From NCBI GenBank assembly GCA_905221605.1, contig CAJNDS010002106.1, forward strand, positions 1 to 64,000: 64,000 nt of DNA, given 5' to 3'. The notes under the pieces were generated by a model. It did not search any database. It saw nothing but the letters and a program-made list of their open reading frames with translations, and was not told where the DNA came from. How positions within the stretch are numbered: position 1 is the first letter of the stretch; each line of letters opens with the position of its first letter. The translations under genes were made by a program, and so were the position numbers. Source of the DNA: Symbiodinium natans. Lineage: Eukaryota > Sar > Dinophyceae > Suessiales > Symbiodiniaceae. Below, one piece after another: positions 20,947 to 31,212 of the stretch.

Positions 20947-21425
20947 GAACCCTAGTAGAGAGGGTTGCGTGGTCTGTCGGGTTGGGGTGTTCCTTCTGGC
21001 TGGGCTTACATGCAACGAGAAAACCAGCCCCCAACAAAAACAGTTTGCCTCGAAAAGAGGCTGATGTGCCAATAAAGATCAAAAGTTTAAGCTGTCAAAA
21101 AACCCTTGTTGTTTTGAACATCGCGCAAAAAGCCAAGAAGCAAGCACAGTTACACCCAAGTCACACAGCGCCTCATGTGCGCATGACCAAGTTAGCGCAA
21201 GAAATGTTTACATATATACATATATATATACACACATATATATACACATATATATATATGTATATGTATGTATGTGAACCTGAAAAGGTGCAAGGCTACC
21301 TTCTCAGCTGCTACTAGTTACTACGTAGGTTGTTCCACGGGGAGTAGGCCGGGGTCTTGGCCATTGAGGTAGCCGCAGGGCTGCTGGACACCAGGATCTG
21401 GAGCCTGGCTCCACAGGATCTGTTG
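20947..21425. other. Stretch with TA/CA microsatellite, no supported gene
   Basis: Free of telomere units. TATATA/CACATA microsatellite at 21210-21270. An open plus-strand frame runs through it but includes the microsatellite and has no recognisable domain. Confidence 0.4.
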
Positions 21426-21660
21426 GCTTTTAGGTTTAGGGCTTGGGGTTTAGGATTTTCGGGTTTTAGGGTTTTGGGGTTTTGGGGTTTTCGGGTTTTA
21501 GGGGTTTAGGGTTTCAGGGGTTTAGAGGTTTAGGGTTTAGGATTTTAGGGTTTAGGGTTAACTCCCCAAATACCGTCATACCCTAGACCATAAGGTGGCT
21601 TAGGGTTTGGCGTTAGCGTTTAGGGTTTAGGGTTTAGGGATTAGGCTTTAGGGCGGCTGT
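21426..21660 (+). repeat. Degenerate TTTAGGG/TTTTGGGG block
   Basis: Mixed TTTAGGG, TTTTAGGG, TTTTGGGG and TTTTCGGG units at 21428-21560 and 21615-21655. Confidence 0.8.
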
Positions 21661-21682
21661 GGTTTCGCGTCTGCCTCGATCG

Positions 21683-21775
21683 TCTAGGACAGCCCTTAAA
21701 AGCCCTCACAAAAGTATTCCTGAATATGATCCTCTTAAACCTAACAAGGACGCGTACAAAAAATATCCCACCTCG
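21683..21775. repeat. Dispersed repeat family F, copy 2
   Basis: CTAGGACAGCCC, ATTCCTGAATATGATCCTCT, TAAACCTAACAAGGA and AATATCCCACC, as in 6811-6909. Confidence 0.7.
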
Positions 21776-21884
21776 TCCTTTTAAGGTTTTGCAGGGCTTT
21801 TGGGGGGTGTAAGGCTTCAGGGTGTCGACCCTCATGTTCGTGCGCAGGCAGGCAAGGCACCACTGTCGCGGGACGACGGACTGC

Positions 21885-22040
21885 AGGGTTTAGGGTGTAG
21901 GGCGTAGGGTTTAGGGTTTAGGGTGTAGGGTCTAGGGTTTAGGGTTTAGGGTGTAGGGCTTAGGGTTTAGGGTTCCTAATGGTGAAACAGTGCTGTGGGG
22001 TTCAGGGTTTAGGGTCTAGGGTCAGGGGTTTTAGCGGGTC
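21885..22040 (+). repeat. Degenerate TTTAGGG block
   Basis: TTTAGGG with TGTAGGG, TCTAGGG and CGTAGGG variants, 21886-21975 and 22003-22030. Confidence 0.85.
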
Positions 22041-22196
22041 AAGGGTGCTTGATTCAAGATGGTTTGCTTTGGGCTGTTCGGCAAAGGGATTCTTGATTTC
22101 AGCTCCCTTGTTTTCGGGTACCCATGCCTGATAACCTTCGTCAAAAGAACAGGAATTAAAAAAAACAAGTTTAGGGTTCAGGGTCCTAGACCCAAG

Positions 22197-22312
22197 AGTA
22201 GCCTAGGAGTAAAGAGGGTGCCCGTTTTTGCTTTCAAGGGGCTTATGAGGGAACCTACCCTTGAAAAAGGGAATATAGGGGGCGACCCTTGGTCCTAGTA
22301 TAGGTGCTGGGT
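22197..22312. repeat. Dispersed repeat family E, copy 2
   Basis: AGAGGGTGCCCGTTTTTGC, AAGGGGCTTATGAGGGAACC and AAAAAGGGAATA in the order seen at 10195-10312. Confidence 0.65.
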
Positions 22313-23330
22313 CTTGAAGCAACCGTGTAGGTCTGCAGCTCATTCTTGAAAACTTGTGCCTCAACTCTAAACCCTGAACTTGTGCTTGTTCCTTTCGCAT
22401 GATCACCCCCCTCCCCCACAGCTCTACCTGCTAGCCCAGCAACTATCTCATAATAAGGGCACCCTTTTTTTGGTAGCAAGAATGAAAAGGTTAGAGGGTT
22501 CCTCTGTCTACTTTACAGCGGCTAGGGCTTCAGCCTTCTCGTCATATTTCTCTGGGTTTGGGGCGTTTGCACATTCCGGCCTGATGAAACTGCTGCGGCG
22601 GTGGTGCCTGACGTACACCCTACAAGCCCTATGCACCCTAAACCCTAAACCCTAAACCCTAACCCCGAAACCTTGTTTTTGTTTGCAAGAGTTTCGAAGG
22701 GTTTTTGCAAGATCGATTCGGGGGGCCAAAACACGGCGCCAGGGTGGACAAGCTTAAAACGAGAAGTAACATAGGGTTTAGGGTTTAGGGTTGAGGGTGT
22801 AGGGTTTGGGGTTTAGGGCTTAGGGTTTAGGGTTGTCTATAATGTTACTAGTAATTGCTTAAGAACCCCCCCACCCCCCCAAAAAAAAACAATATACAAA
22901 ATATTCTTCCTTATAAGGGTAATATAGGGATTGTTTTTTTCATTTTATCCTTTTGGGCTTCTCAAGCAAGTAGTACGTCGTGGGATCAAATAGCTGAGTG
23001 GGTCGATACTCGCTGCCGGAGCCAGGAGCGTTACTAGTGAAAGTGCTTGGACTTGAGATGCTGAACCCTAAACCCTAAACCCTCAACCCTAAACCCCAAA
23101 CCCTAAACCCTAAACCCTAAACCCTAAAACTAGAGTGGGGTAGTAGGAAGACCCACGAGGCCAAGGCCTCCCTCTCCGTCAAAGCAAACCCACGACGCCC
23201 CTGTTTAGGGTTTAGGGTTTAGGGTATAGGGTTTAGGGTTTAGGGTTTAGGGTTTAGGGTTTAGGGTTTAGGCCCCTCTTTGCCTTAAGAACGCATACTC
23301 CTCCTTATCGGTTCGGGTGCTAGGGTTTGA
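22313..23330. repeat. Telomere-like arrays, no supported gene
   Basis: CCCTAAA 22628-22660 and 23063-23130; TTTAGGG 22771-22835 and 23203-23272. Frames in between are short and unrecognised. Confidence 0.7.
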
Positions 23331-23590
23331 GGGTTTTTTGGGGGGTTTAGGGGGGTTTAGGGGGTTTAGGGGGTTTAGGGGGTTTAGGGGGTTTAGGGGG
23401 TTTAGGGGGTTTGGGGGGTTTGGGGGGTTTAGGGGGGTTAGGGGTTTAGGGGGTTCAGGGGGTTTAGGGGGTTTAGGGGGTTTAGGGGGGTTAGGGGGTT
23501 TAGGGGGTTTAGGGGGTTTAGGGGGTTTAGGGGGTTTAGGGGGTTTAGGGGGTTTAGGGGGTCTAGGGGGTCTAGGGGGGTTAGGGTGAC
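23331..23590 (+). repeat. TTTAGGGGG variant array
   Basis: About 25 copies of the 9-mer TTTAGGGGG with a few TTTGGGGGG and TCTAGGGGG units. Gly/Phe and Pro/Leu/Asn frames across it are artefacts. Confidence 0.95.
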
Positions 23591-24289
23591 CCAGGAGAGA
23601 GTGTACCCAGTTTGGTTCACAGGGGCGTCTAAAGAACCAAAGCCCTAAGAACAAAGGGAACCAGGGCCTCCTCCCGGCCCTGGCAAACAAACTAAAGCTC
23701 TTCACCCTAAATGCCCTAAACCCCTGAGCCCTGTACCCTCTGAATCCCATGAACCTCAAACCCTATTAACCCTAACCCCTTTTGCATCCATGTCTCACGC
23801 CGGCCGAAACCCTTAAACCCTATGCCTCTGAACCCTAAACGGCTTGGAGGAATAAACAACTCGCTGATGCGCGGTTATTGCGGCGAAGGCGTTTCCGGGA
23901 CTGTTGTGGGTGGAGGCAAAAGCTGTATTTATGGCTCCTAGGGTTTAGGGTTTAGGGTTTAGGGTTCAGGGTCTGGGGTTTAGGGATTGCAGAGGGCTTG
24001 ACTTGATCTGCAGGCCTTCAAGTGCAGCGTTGGGGTTAGGGCCGCTACGATCCTTAAAGCCCCTCTCCTGCAGCGATTTTCCCCAAGCTCTAAACCCCAA
24101 CGACTCTGAGCAGTGTGCGATGTAGGGGGGTCGACGAATCTTCAATAGAGGCTGGGGCTTAGCACGTTTTGGGGAAGTGAAAAACTCTTAAGTATGCCCC
24201 GATACCTACACTCCAACCCCGTCCCTTGACATCCTCATCGTCATCAAACCCTAAAGGCCCTAAACCCTAAACCCTGCGCCCGAGTAGCG
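23591..24289. repeat. Sparse telomere-like blocks, no gene
   Basis: TTTAGGG at 23939-23990 and CCCTAAA at 24245-24275. Nothing else is recognised. Confidence 0.55.
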
Positions 24290-24445
24290 CCGGGGCCGAA
24301 GGCAGCAGGCTGCGAAGTGGGCATCTGGGAGGGCGCTTGCTCCCTCACCGCTGACACTGCGTGCCAGCTGGCAGTCGTTTGGCTCGGCGCGCCAAACTGT
24401 GAGGTGGCCTCCATGCCCGGGAGCGCCTGTGTAAGGGTGTTTTTG
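24290..24445 (-). pseudogene. Exon-like fragment, copy 1 (LTQALPGM…SQFGAPSQ)
   Basis: Minus-strand frame reading LTQALPGMEATSQFGAPSQ followed by TTASW…QMPTSQPAAFGPGA, Gln/Pro/Ala-rich. Parts recur at 25085-25135 and 25515-25600 with changes that keep the frame and are conservative (E/D, T/A), which is what decayed coding copies look like. It ends at a GCGCAG junction next to a telomere-like block. Product unknown. It could be exons of one gene or scattered retro- or segmental copies. Confidence 0.35.
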
Positions 24446-24854
24446 GGTGGCGTTTTGCAGTGGATTGCCGGGGTTCTGAAGCGACTCAAGTGCATTTGGT
24501 TTTGCCAGTGCCTGTGACAGGGTCTGAGGTTCGCAACGTAATCTCCTGGACCCATGACTCATGAAATCAACCAGGGTGCACCCTGGACGAGAGCTAGATA
24601 CTGGATGGGCGGCCATAGCCTTTCTATGCCACGATAAGTATCACATCGCTATTGTCGGAGAGGCGTTTAAATTCGGAGGACACAAGAATCCCAATTTTAC
24701 GAAACGTATCAATAGTGCAGGCACAAGAGAGGGGGAGCTGGGGGCACTCACAAGAAGACTAGCTACACAACCCCCCCCCCCCCTCCCCTTTCCTGGAGCC
24801 CTCCACAGCCCAGAAACGAAGCTGCAGGTGCGGAAGGATTGATAAGAAAACTTA

Positions 24855-24963
24855 CCCCTAAGGGTCCATGTACCTTATTATTGTATACTTAGATCCAAAA
24901 GTCCTTATATAGGAAGTACTTTAAGGCCCAAGTATTCCATAATTAGGTACGTGGACCCTTAGG
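24855..24963. repeat. MITE family D, copy 1
   Basis: Ends CCCTAAGGGTCCATGTACCT / AGGTACGTGGACCCTTAGGG, about 20-bp inverted repeats with one mismatch. The inside (TATACTT..ATCC / GGCCCAAGTATTCC) is itself partly inverted. Confidence 0.85.
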
Positions 24964-25084
24964 GTACTAGATGTGCACCAGAGACTGTCGAGCTCAGGTT
25001 CGATGTTCTCACAGAAGAGTGGTCACCTGATGCCTTGAAATTTTATCTTGGGGGGGGGAGGGCGGGGCGAGGTCAAGGCCTCCA

Positions 25085-25135
25085 TCCTAGGAGCACCAGG
25101 GCCGAAGGCAGCAGGCTGCGACGTGGGCATCTGGG
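25085..25135 (-). pseudogene. Exon-like fragment, copy 2 (QMPTSQPAAFGPGA)
   Basis: Short minus-strand match to the C-terminal part of the 24290-24445 fragment, nearly identical over about 45 bases. It lies about 800 bp from copy 1 and ends near the next telomere-like block. Confidence 0.35.
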
Positions 25136-25259
25136 TGCATGGCGGGCAGGGTTCTCAGTCCAGCTTTCTTGGGGTGTTTTTGAGGTTGTTTACTTTTTTG
25201 TTTCTCTTCGAAGACCCCTAGTAGCCCTAAACCCTAAACATTCGAAGGCTTGAAAGGGT

Positions 25260-26250
25260 CATTGTCACGGTTTTCCGCGGACTTGGTGATATTTTCAAGG
25301 GTTAAGCCCGCGGCTGGTTGATTGAAGCAACAGCTCCCCAGTTGACTGAACCCTAAACCCTAAACCCTAAACCCTTTTTGCTGCCGGGCTGTTGCAGTAA
25401 GCCGACTCGCTTACGACTTAGGGTTTCGGGTTGCAGGCTTCAGATTTGAGAGTTTAGGGTAGAAGCCCTAAACCCTAAACCCCAAACCCCAAACCCTCAA
25501 CCCCAGTGCTGCCACTGCGAGCCGGCCGGCTGTCGCTTGGCTCGGCGCGCCAAACTGCGAGTTGGTATCCATGCCCGTGAGCGCCTGTGTCAGGTGCTTT
25601 AGGGGCTTGCGGGGTGTTCCCCCCTTTTTGACCCCGCGAGCTCTTCCGGTTTTCCCTAAACCCTAAACCCTAAACCCTAAACCCTAAACCCTAAACCCTC
25701 TTGCGGGGGTGTTTCCCAGAGACTCCAAAACCCCTTAATGAAGGAATCTCCTCTACATTGTAATCGGAACCCCAATGTGATTTCAGGATATTCCTTAACT
25801 AAGAAGTTTTGGAGCCTCGGGGTTCCCTACTGAGTAAAGAGCTCGGATTGGGGACTTGAGGCTTTGCGGTGTGGGGTTTAGGGTTTAGGGTTTAGGGCTT
25901 AGGGTTTAGGGTTTAGGGTTTAGGGTTTAGGGTTTAGGGTTTAGGGCTTAGGGACTTCGGGAGCTTGCAGGACGTGAAGGTGCCCGAGGTCAGCCGCTGG
26001 CCCCCCTCTCTGGGGGGTTGTACCTTGGACCTTTGCGGCTCTACCCTTGGGTGTTGGGGAGCCTTTTTAAACATCCTTAAGGTAGTCTAAGGGCCACATT
26101 AAGAGAATACTGGGGGGGGGGGGGCCTTTAAGAACAAAGGGGGGGAAGCTTTAGGGGTAGGGGTACGAGTCTTAGTCCCTCGATTCTCCTTGCTCTCTGT
26201 CTGCCCCCTTGCGGCCCATTTGCCGTTGCTTTGAAGTAGGATTTAGGGTT
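25260..26250. repeat. Telomere-like arrays
   Basis: CCCTAAA 25348-25375, 25467-25500 and 25655-25700; TTTAGGG 25874-25952. A G12 run lies at about 26113. Exon-like copy 3 falls inside this span; no other gene is seen. Confidence 0.7.
25513..25602 (-). pseudogene. Exon-like fragment, copy 3 (LTQALTGM…SQFGAPSQ)
   Basis: Minus-strand match to the first half of the 24290-24445 fragment: LTQALTGMDTNSQFGAPSQ against LTQALPGMEATSQFGAPSQ. Nucleotide changes fall without breaking the frame. Telomere-like sequence abuts it within about 20 bases. Confidence 0.35.
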
Positions 26251-26336
26251 TGCCCAAAGGCTCCTATGTAGCACCTTTTTGGGGTAGAATCCCCTATGAC
26301 TAACCCAAGAAGGAACTACACTAGAGCCTTCAGGTA
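26251..26336. repeat. MITE family B, copy 3
   Basis: TGCCCAAAGGCTCCTATGTA / TACACTAGAGCCTTCAGGTA with TTTTTGGGGTA and TAACCCAA inside. Confidence 0.8.
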
Positions 26337-26627
26337 GGGTGTAGGGTTTGAGGTGTAGGGCTTCTGGGAGTGGAGGGCCGAAGCTGCCAGCACAAGTAGT
26401 CCCATGCCAGGGGATTGCGGATTTTGATCTGAGGGCGTTGCCTGTGGGGGCTGTGTGCTACGTTCGAGCCCTTTAGGGTTTGGAGCTAAGGGTTCAGTAT
26501 AGAAGTGCCACGTTCTGTCATGGAGCACCCCTGCACATGAAACCCTGAAGGCTCCAAAAGGGGCTCTAACTTAATAAGCACACTCCTGATGCCAACAGGG
26601 GTTGCGCTGAAGCTCGGCCGGGTCGAG

Positions 26628-26760
26628 CAAGAGAGAGAGAGAGAGAGCGAGAGAGCAAAAAAAAAAAAAAAAAAAAAACGACGAAGAAAGAAAGCAGAAA
26701 GAAAGAGAGAAGGAAAGAGAGAGAGAGAGAGAGGCGTGAGAGAGAGCGAGTGCAAGAAAG
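26628..26760. repeat. GA-rich simple repeat with A20 run
   Basis: (GA)n, an A run of about 20 and GAAAGAAAG. The minus strand reads as spurious Leu/Ser/Phe. Confidence 0.9.
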
Positions 26761-27370
26761 GTTAGACAGTTAGACCCTAAACCCTAAGCCCTTTTAAATT
26801 GCTTCACCCTCACCCCTAAACCCCTGCATCCTAAAACCCTAGCAAAATTGGGGGTGGGGGGTTCCGAACATAGGGGTACCCTGTGTAGGGGTCCCTTTAT
26901 AAGGGGATTCTATTCGGTTTGGGGTAGAAAAGGGATACACCGATTTTGGGTTTAGGGTTTATAGTGTTTAGGGACCCTGGACCCTAAACCCTAAACCCTA
27001 AACCCTAAAGGCTTCATTCTGCGCCCAGGAGCTAGAGGCGTCAGATCGAGCGCGCGCTCGGACTGAGGAGTGCCTTTGGGGTTTAGGGTTTGGGTTTAGG
27101 GTTTGGGGTTTCGGGTTTGGGTTTAGGGTTTGGGGTTTAGGGTTTAGGGCTTGGGGTCTGGGATTTAGGGCGCCCTTTTTTGGGTTGTCCAAACATATAC
27201 TACACCCGAAAGCGGTTTAGGGTATAGGGATTAGGGTTTAGGGTTCAGGGTTTAGGGTTGGGGTTTAGGGCAAACCCTGACACCCAGAGCCAGGCGTCCT
27301 CTGCAAGCGGTGATCTCGCCGCTGACGTGATTGAATCTTATCATTCCGCCTCCAGATCAAAGTTGCTTAA
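26761..27370. repeat. Telomere-like blocks, no gene
   Basis: CCCTAAA 26983-27008; TTTAGGG/TTTGGGG mixture 27076-27172 and 27210-27265. At 26860-26945 a degenerate inverted element (ATAGGGGTACCC… GGGGATTCTATTCGGTTTGG) resembles 40075-40160. Confidence 0.55.
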
Positions 27371-27501
27371 CCCAAAGGGTCCATCTACCTATATAGAAGT
27401 TATTTGGGACCTAATTTAAATCCCAAGTATATACCCTAAACCCTAAACCCTAAATCCTAAACCCTGAACCCTGCACCCTATACTATCTAGGTACATGGGC
27501 C
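27371..27501. repeat. MITE family D, copy 2, with telomere-like insert
   Basis: AACCCAAAGGGTCCATCTACC / GGTACATGGGCCAGTAGCTT. Between CCCAAGTATA and CTAGGTAC it carries a 48-bp CCCTAAA block. Copy 24855-24963 has only TTCCATAATTAGGTAC there. Confidence 0.75.
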
Positions 27502-27579
27502 AGTAGCTTGAGACGTAAGAAGGATGCATCAGCGCCAAACTCCACACCCCTGATGGATCATCGGTTGGTGGCTTGAAAA

Positions 27580-27810
27580 AGTTAGGGTTTAGGGTTTAGG
27601 GTTTAGGGTTTAGGGTTTAGGGTTTAGGGTTTAGGGATTCAGGCAGAAAACGAACCTCTAGAAGGGTCTCTATGGGCCGGTAAACCCTAAACCCCATACC
27701 ATCAAAGGGATTGCAGCAGAATTCGGCAAATGATCTTTCATTTAGCACAACCTAAACCCTAAACCCTAAACCCTAAATCCTAAACCCTAAACCCTAAACC
27801 CCTTTCAGAA
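27580..27810. repeat. TTTAGGG then CCCTAAA arrays
   Basis: TTTAGGG 27582-27637 and CCCTAAA 27751-27802, 110 bp apart and in opposite orientation. Confidence 0.9.
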
Positions 27811-27887
27811 CATATCCGGCTCTTTGCATTTCCCTGCGGAGGGCCTCTGGGGTTTGGGACGCATACAATTTGTCATACTTCAAAGAG

Positions 27888-28015
27888 GCTCTAGGGTTCA
27901 TAGGGTTCGTAGGGTTCATAGGGTTTTATAGGGTTTGTAGGGTTTATAGGGTTCATAGGGTTTATAGGGTTTATAGGGTTTACAGGGTGTTTATAGGGGT
28001 TACGGTTTAGGGCAT
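27888..28015 (+). repeat. TTTATAGGG variant array
   Basis: 9-mers TTCATAGGG, TTCGTAGGG, TTTGTAGGG and TTTATAGGG repeated about 12 times. Confidence 0.88.
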
Positions 28016-28531
28016 ATAACTGCAGGAACCACCGAGGGTTTCAGGCCCACGAAAGTCAGCTCAACGCCTGGCCTGGGACGCGCCACTGCTGGTAGCACTC
28101 CCGGCTGATGTCAATGATCTTCTTCCCCGGAATCAGTTCTTGGAGAGATCCGCAACTTGCTAAAGGAGGGCTTTACTAGGGTTTAGGGTATAGGGTCTAG
28201 GGTTGAGAGGGTTTAGGGTTGAGGACTTATATAGAAATTGATAAGGTTTAATTCTGTTCAGGCGCGTTGAGAGTCTGTAATTGGTAAGCACTAAACGGTT
28301 CAAGCCTTTTCAGTTGCCCCTAGACCGTGTATAGAGGTCTGCACCACGGAGATCCTGGGAACGCTGGACGGAATGTAACCGACCCACCAAAACCTGAACC
28401 CTTTGTCAAAAATGAACGTACCCTAAGCCCTAGATCAAAAACAGCCTGCATAAGCCAAAGCCCTTAACCCCACACGTATTAACCCCCCGCAAGCCTCAGA
28501 GAAACAAAAAACATATCTTGTGCCTATAAAT
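28016..28531. other. No gene recognised
   Basis: Ordinary composition apart from TCTAGGG fragments at 28180-28225. Frames are short and without recognisable motifs. Confidence 0.45.
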
Positions 28532-28619
28532 TGGGATGTACCCCTTATACTACCAGGGATTATCGTATCCCCTATTATTATCCCTAGTAAGGACTGTGAG
28601 AATTGGGGGGGACATCCCA
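28532..28619. repeat. MITE family C, copy 2
   Basis: TGGGATGTACCCC…GGGGGGGACATCCCA, flanked by similar CCTATAAAT and CCTATGAAC, a decayed 9-10-bp duplication. No telomere-like insert. Confidence 0.78.
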
Positions 28620-29530
28620 ACCTATGAACCCAAAATGAATTATCCTACACCAAACTCCTGAGTCCCAAAAAGCCCCTAGGCTCTGGGTCTGTTTCTTGGA
28701 GTATGGTACCCCCTATTATCATCCCGAAAAGAACTGAATTACCCTACACCCCCCAAAAGCCCTGAGCCCCAAAGAGCCCTAAACCCTAAACCCTAGGCCC
28801 TAAACCCTAAACCCTAAACCCTAAAAACCCTAAACCCTGAATGAATTAGCCTACACTTCCCAAACCAGTCAGCCCCGGAGAGCCGTACACTCTGGGTCTA
28901 TTTCTTGGTCCGCCCAGAATCTTGCCGCGCAAAGGGCTTGGTAGTGCCTTAGGTTCTGTCAGGGTTTAGGGTTTAGGGTTTAGGGTTTAGGGTTTAGGGT
29001 TTAGGGTTTAGGGTTTAGGGTTTAGGGTTTAGGGTTTAGGGCTTGAGGGGGGTTCTTCTGTAGGCTGGTGAGGACAGGTAGTTAGGACATTTTGGCAGAT
29101 AGTTCTGGAATGTTGTAGTATGTTGCGCTACATGACGGCATGGTGGAGCATCCTAAAAAAAACATTCTTGATCCTGCAAAGTAGCGGGGTGGAGAGGTTT
29201 TGTGCTTTCTTAAGGCTTTCAGGCTTAGTGGTTTAAGTTTATGGTACAGGGTTTCGGGTTGTGGTGTTTTAACGGTGTAGGGATTATAGTATATGCAAAG
29301 CTTGAAGATCTACCCTGCTTTGGGCGTTCAGGCTCTCAACCCAACCGGGTGTAGGGTTGAGGAGGATTCTCTGAAAAACGGACCTTCGTGGGTGCTGAAG
29401 GCTCCAACTCAAAACAAAGAATCCAAAACAGGGGCCCGAAACTAAAATTGGGGAACCCCAAGCCCTGAACCCTAAACCCTAAAACCCTAAACCCTAAACC
29501 CTAAACCCTAAACCCCAAACTCCCAACCAT
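28620..29530. repeat. Telomere-like arrays, no gene
   Basis: CCCTAAA 28775-28845 and 29465-29517; TTTAGGG 28965-29044. A segment GAATTACCCTACAC…TCTGGGTCTRTTTCTTGG is repeated at about 28637-28700 and 28848-28905. Confidence 0.75.
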
Positions 29531-30246
29531 CCATCTCCGGGTGGCTTCTGGGCCGGTAGGTGCCCAGGAAAGTCCCCGGCTTGTGGGCAGTACGGGCACG
29601 GAGGGTAGATCTGGGCAGGGGTTTTAGGGTTTTAGGGGTGCTGGGTTTTGGGTTTGGGGTTCGTACGGCTCTTACGTAAGGATGGGGCTGAGGGTCACTT
29701 CGGGGCTTCGCGCTTGGCGCGGTCGTGGCTGTCGTGAGGCTGAGGGGTTTAGAAAATTGCATCCTTAGAAAGTAAGCCCCGCCCTGTGCTCTTGTCGATG
29801 GTTGGGATGGTCCAGGTTTAAGGTTTGGAGTTTAGGGCTTGGGATTTAGCCCTCGGCCCCTGAACCCCATCGCCTGGAAGTGCGTCAGAATCTCCCGAAT
29901 AACGTTCGCCCGATCCTTGCTCAGCTTGCGGCAAGTTGTTAAGGGACCGTAAACCCTAAACCCTATACCCTAATCCCTACTAAAGGGTATACATAGGGTT
30001 TATAGGGTTCGTATAAGAAGCTGCAACATACCCGGAAACTGAGGGTTGAGGTGCGGTCCAGGATGCGGCCATCGCGGCCTTCCAGCAGTTCTTGCTCGTC
30101 AGCCACGGGCAGGAATTGTAGTCCCCATCTGCAGGGATATGGCCACCCCCTCTCCCCCCCTAAACCCTGAACTCAAACCCTAAACCCTAAACCCTTCCCT
30201 CGCCCACATCCGGCGACCGAACAGTCATGAACTTTAACACCCTGAA
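29531..30246. other. Mostly unique sequence, no supported gene
   Basis: Degenerate TTTTAGGG at 29620-29660 and CCCTAAA at 29945-29975 and 30175-30195. GC-rich frames near 29520-29760 lack recognisable content. Confidence 0.45.
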
Positions 30247-30437
30247 GTCCAAACCCGAAACCCCTAAACCCCTAAACCCCTAAACCCTAAACCCCTAAAC
30301 CCCTAAACCCCTAAACCCCTAAACCCCTAAACCCCTAAACCCCTAAACCCCTAAACCCCTTAAACCCCTTAAACCCCTTAAACCCCTTAAACCCCTTAAA
30401 CCCCTTAAACCCCTTAAACCCCTTAAACCCCTTAAGC
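30247..30437 (-). repeat. CCCCTAAA array changing to CCCCTTAAA
   Basis: About 13 copies of the 8-mer CCCCTAAA (30253-30357, one 7-mer) switch abruptly to about nine copies of the 9-mer CCCCTTAAA (30357-30435). Each half is internally uniform. Confidence 0.95.
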
Positions 30438-30993
30438 TCTACCAGATGGGGGGGGCCGTGGGTGGGTCAGGGTCCAAATGCATTTAGGGAGGGAAGCAGG
30501 GTTGAAGTTTCTGGTATGGTCTACTCGGAGGCCCTTTTGAATTAGTAAGTGGGCTGTGGAGGTTAGAATAGGGTTTCTAGGGGATACTATGTAGACCTAC
30601 TACGTCAAAGAAAGAGCTTCCAAGTAGCCGAGTAGGATCAACATCTGCCATCCCCATGTTGCTTCCCAGGCAGAACCTGAATGAAACAGCCAGAAACCCA
30701 AAACCCTGAGCTCCGTTGCATCCGGGCAAAAACCCTAAACTCTAAACCACCTTCTCCAAACCCTAGAGCGCCTTTCTGGTGCGGCATGCCCACAGGCTTC
30801 CAGAACTTGTACCAGCAGTTGTCTTGGGGGCACGACTCCTGAGGGTTTAGGGTTTAGGGTTTAGGGTGTAGCCCTATTTAGGGTTAAGGAGGGGGTTAAG
30901 TGGTTTAGGGTTCAGGAGGTGGGGCTCAGGGCCTGGTACTCTTGCGGCTAAAGTTTTTGGGTTTAGGGTATGAGCGACGAAAACAATTTTAAC
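30438..30993. other. No gene recognised
   Basis: A few TTTAGGG units at 30843-30870 and 30902-30915, otherwise unique sequence without convincing frames. Confidence 0.45.
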
Positions 30994-31212
30994 CAGAGTC
31001 TTCCTGGAGAGCCCTACCCCAGAGTGTCCCCGGAGTGCCCAACCCCAGAGTCTCCCTGGAGTGCCCAACCCAGAGTCTCCCTGGAGTGCCCAACCCCAGA
31101 GTCTCCCTGGAGTGCCCAACCCAAAGTCTCCCTAAAGTGCCCAACCCCAGAGTGTCCTGGAGTGCCCAACCCGAGAGTGTCCCTGGAGTGCCCAACCCGA
31201 GAGTGTCTCTAC
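30994..31212. repeat. 26-27-bp minisatellite
   Basis: About eight copies of CCTGGAGTGCCCAACCCCAG plus AGTSTC, differing by one-base length changes. Frames are repetitive in all three phases and not supported as a gene. Confidence 0.92.

Noticed and set aside
23268-23759. 163-codon Pro-rich minus-strand frame and Gly/Phe plus-strand frame
   Set aside because: Both span the TTTAGGGGG array and owe their length to a repeat unit divisible by three.
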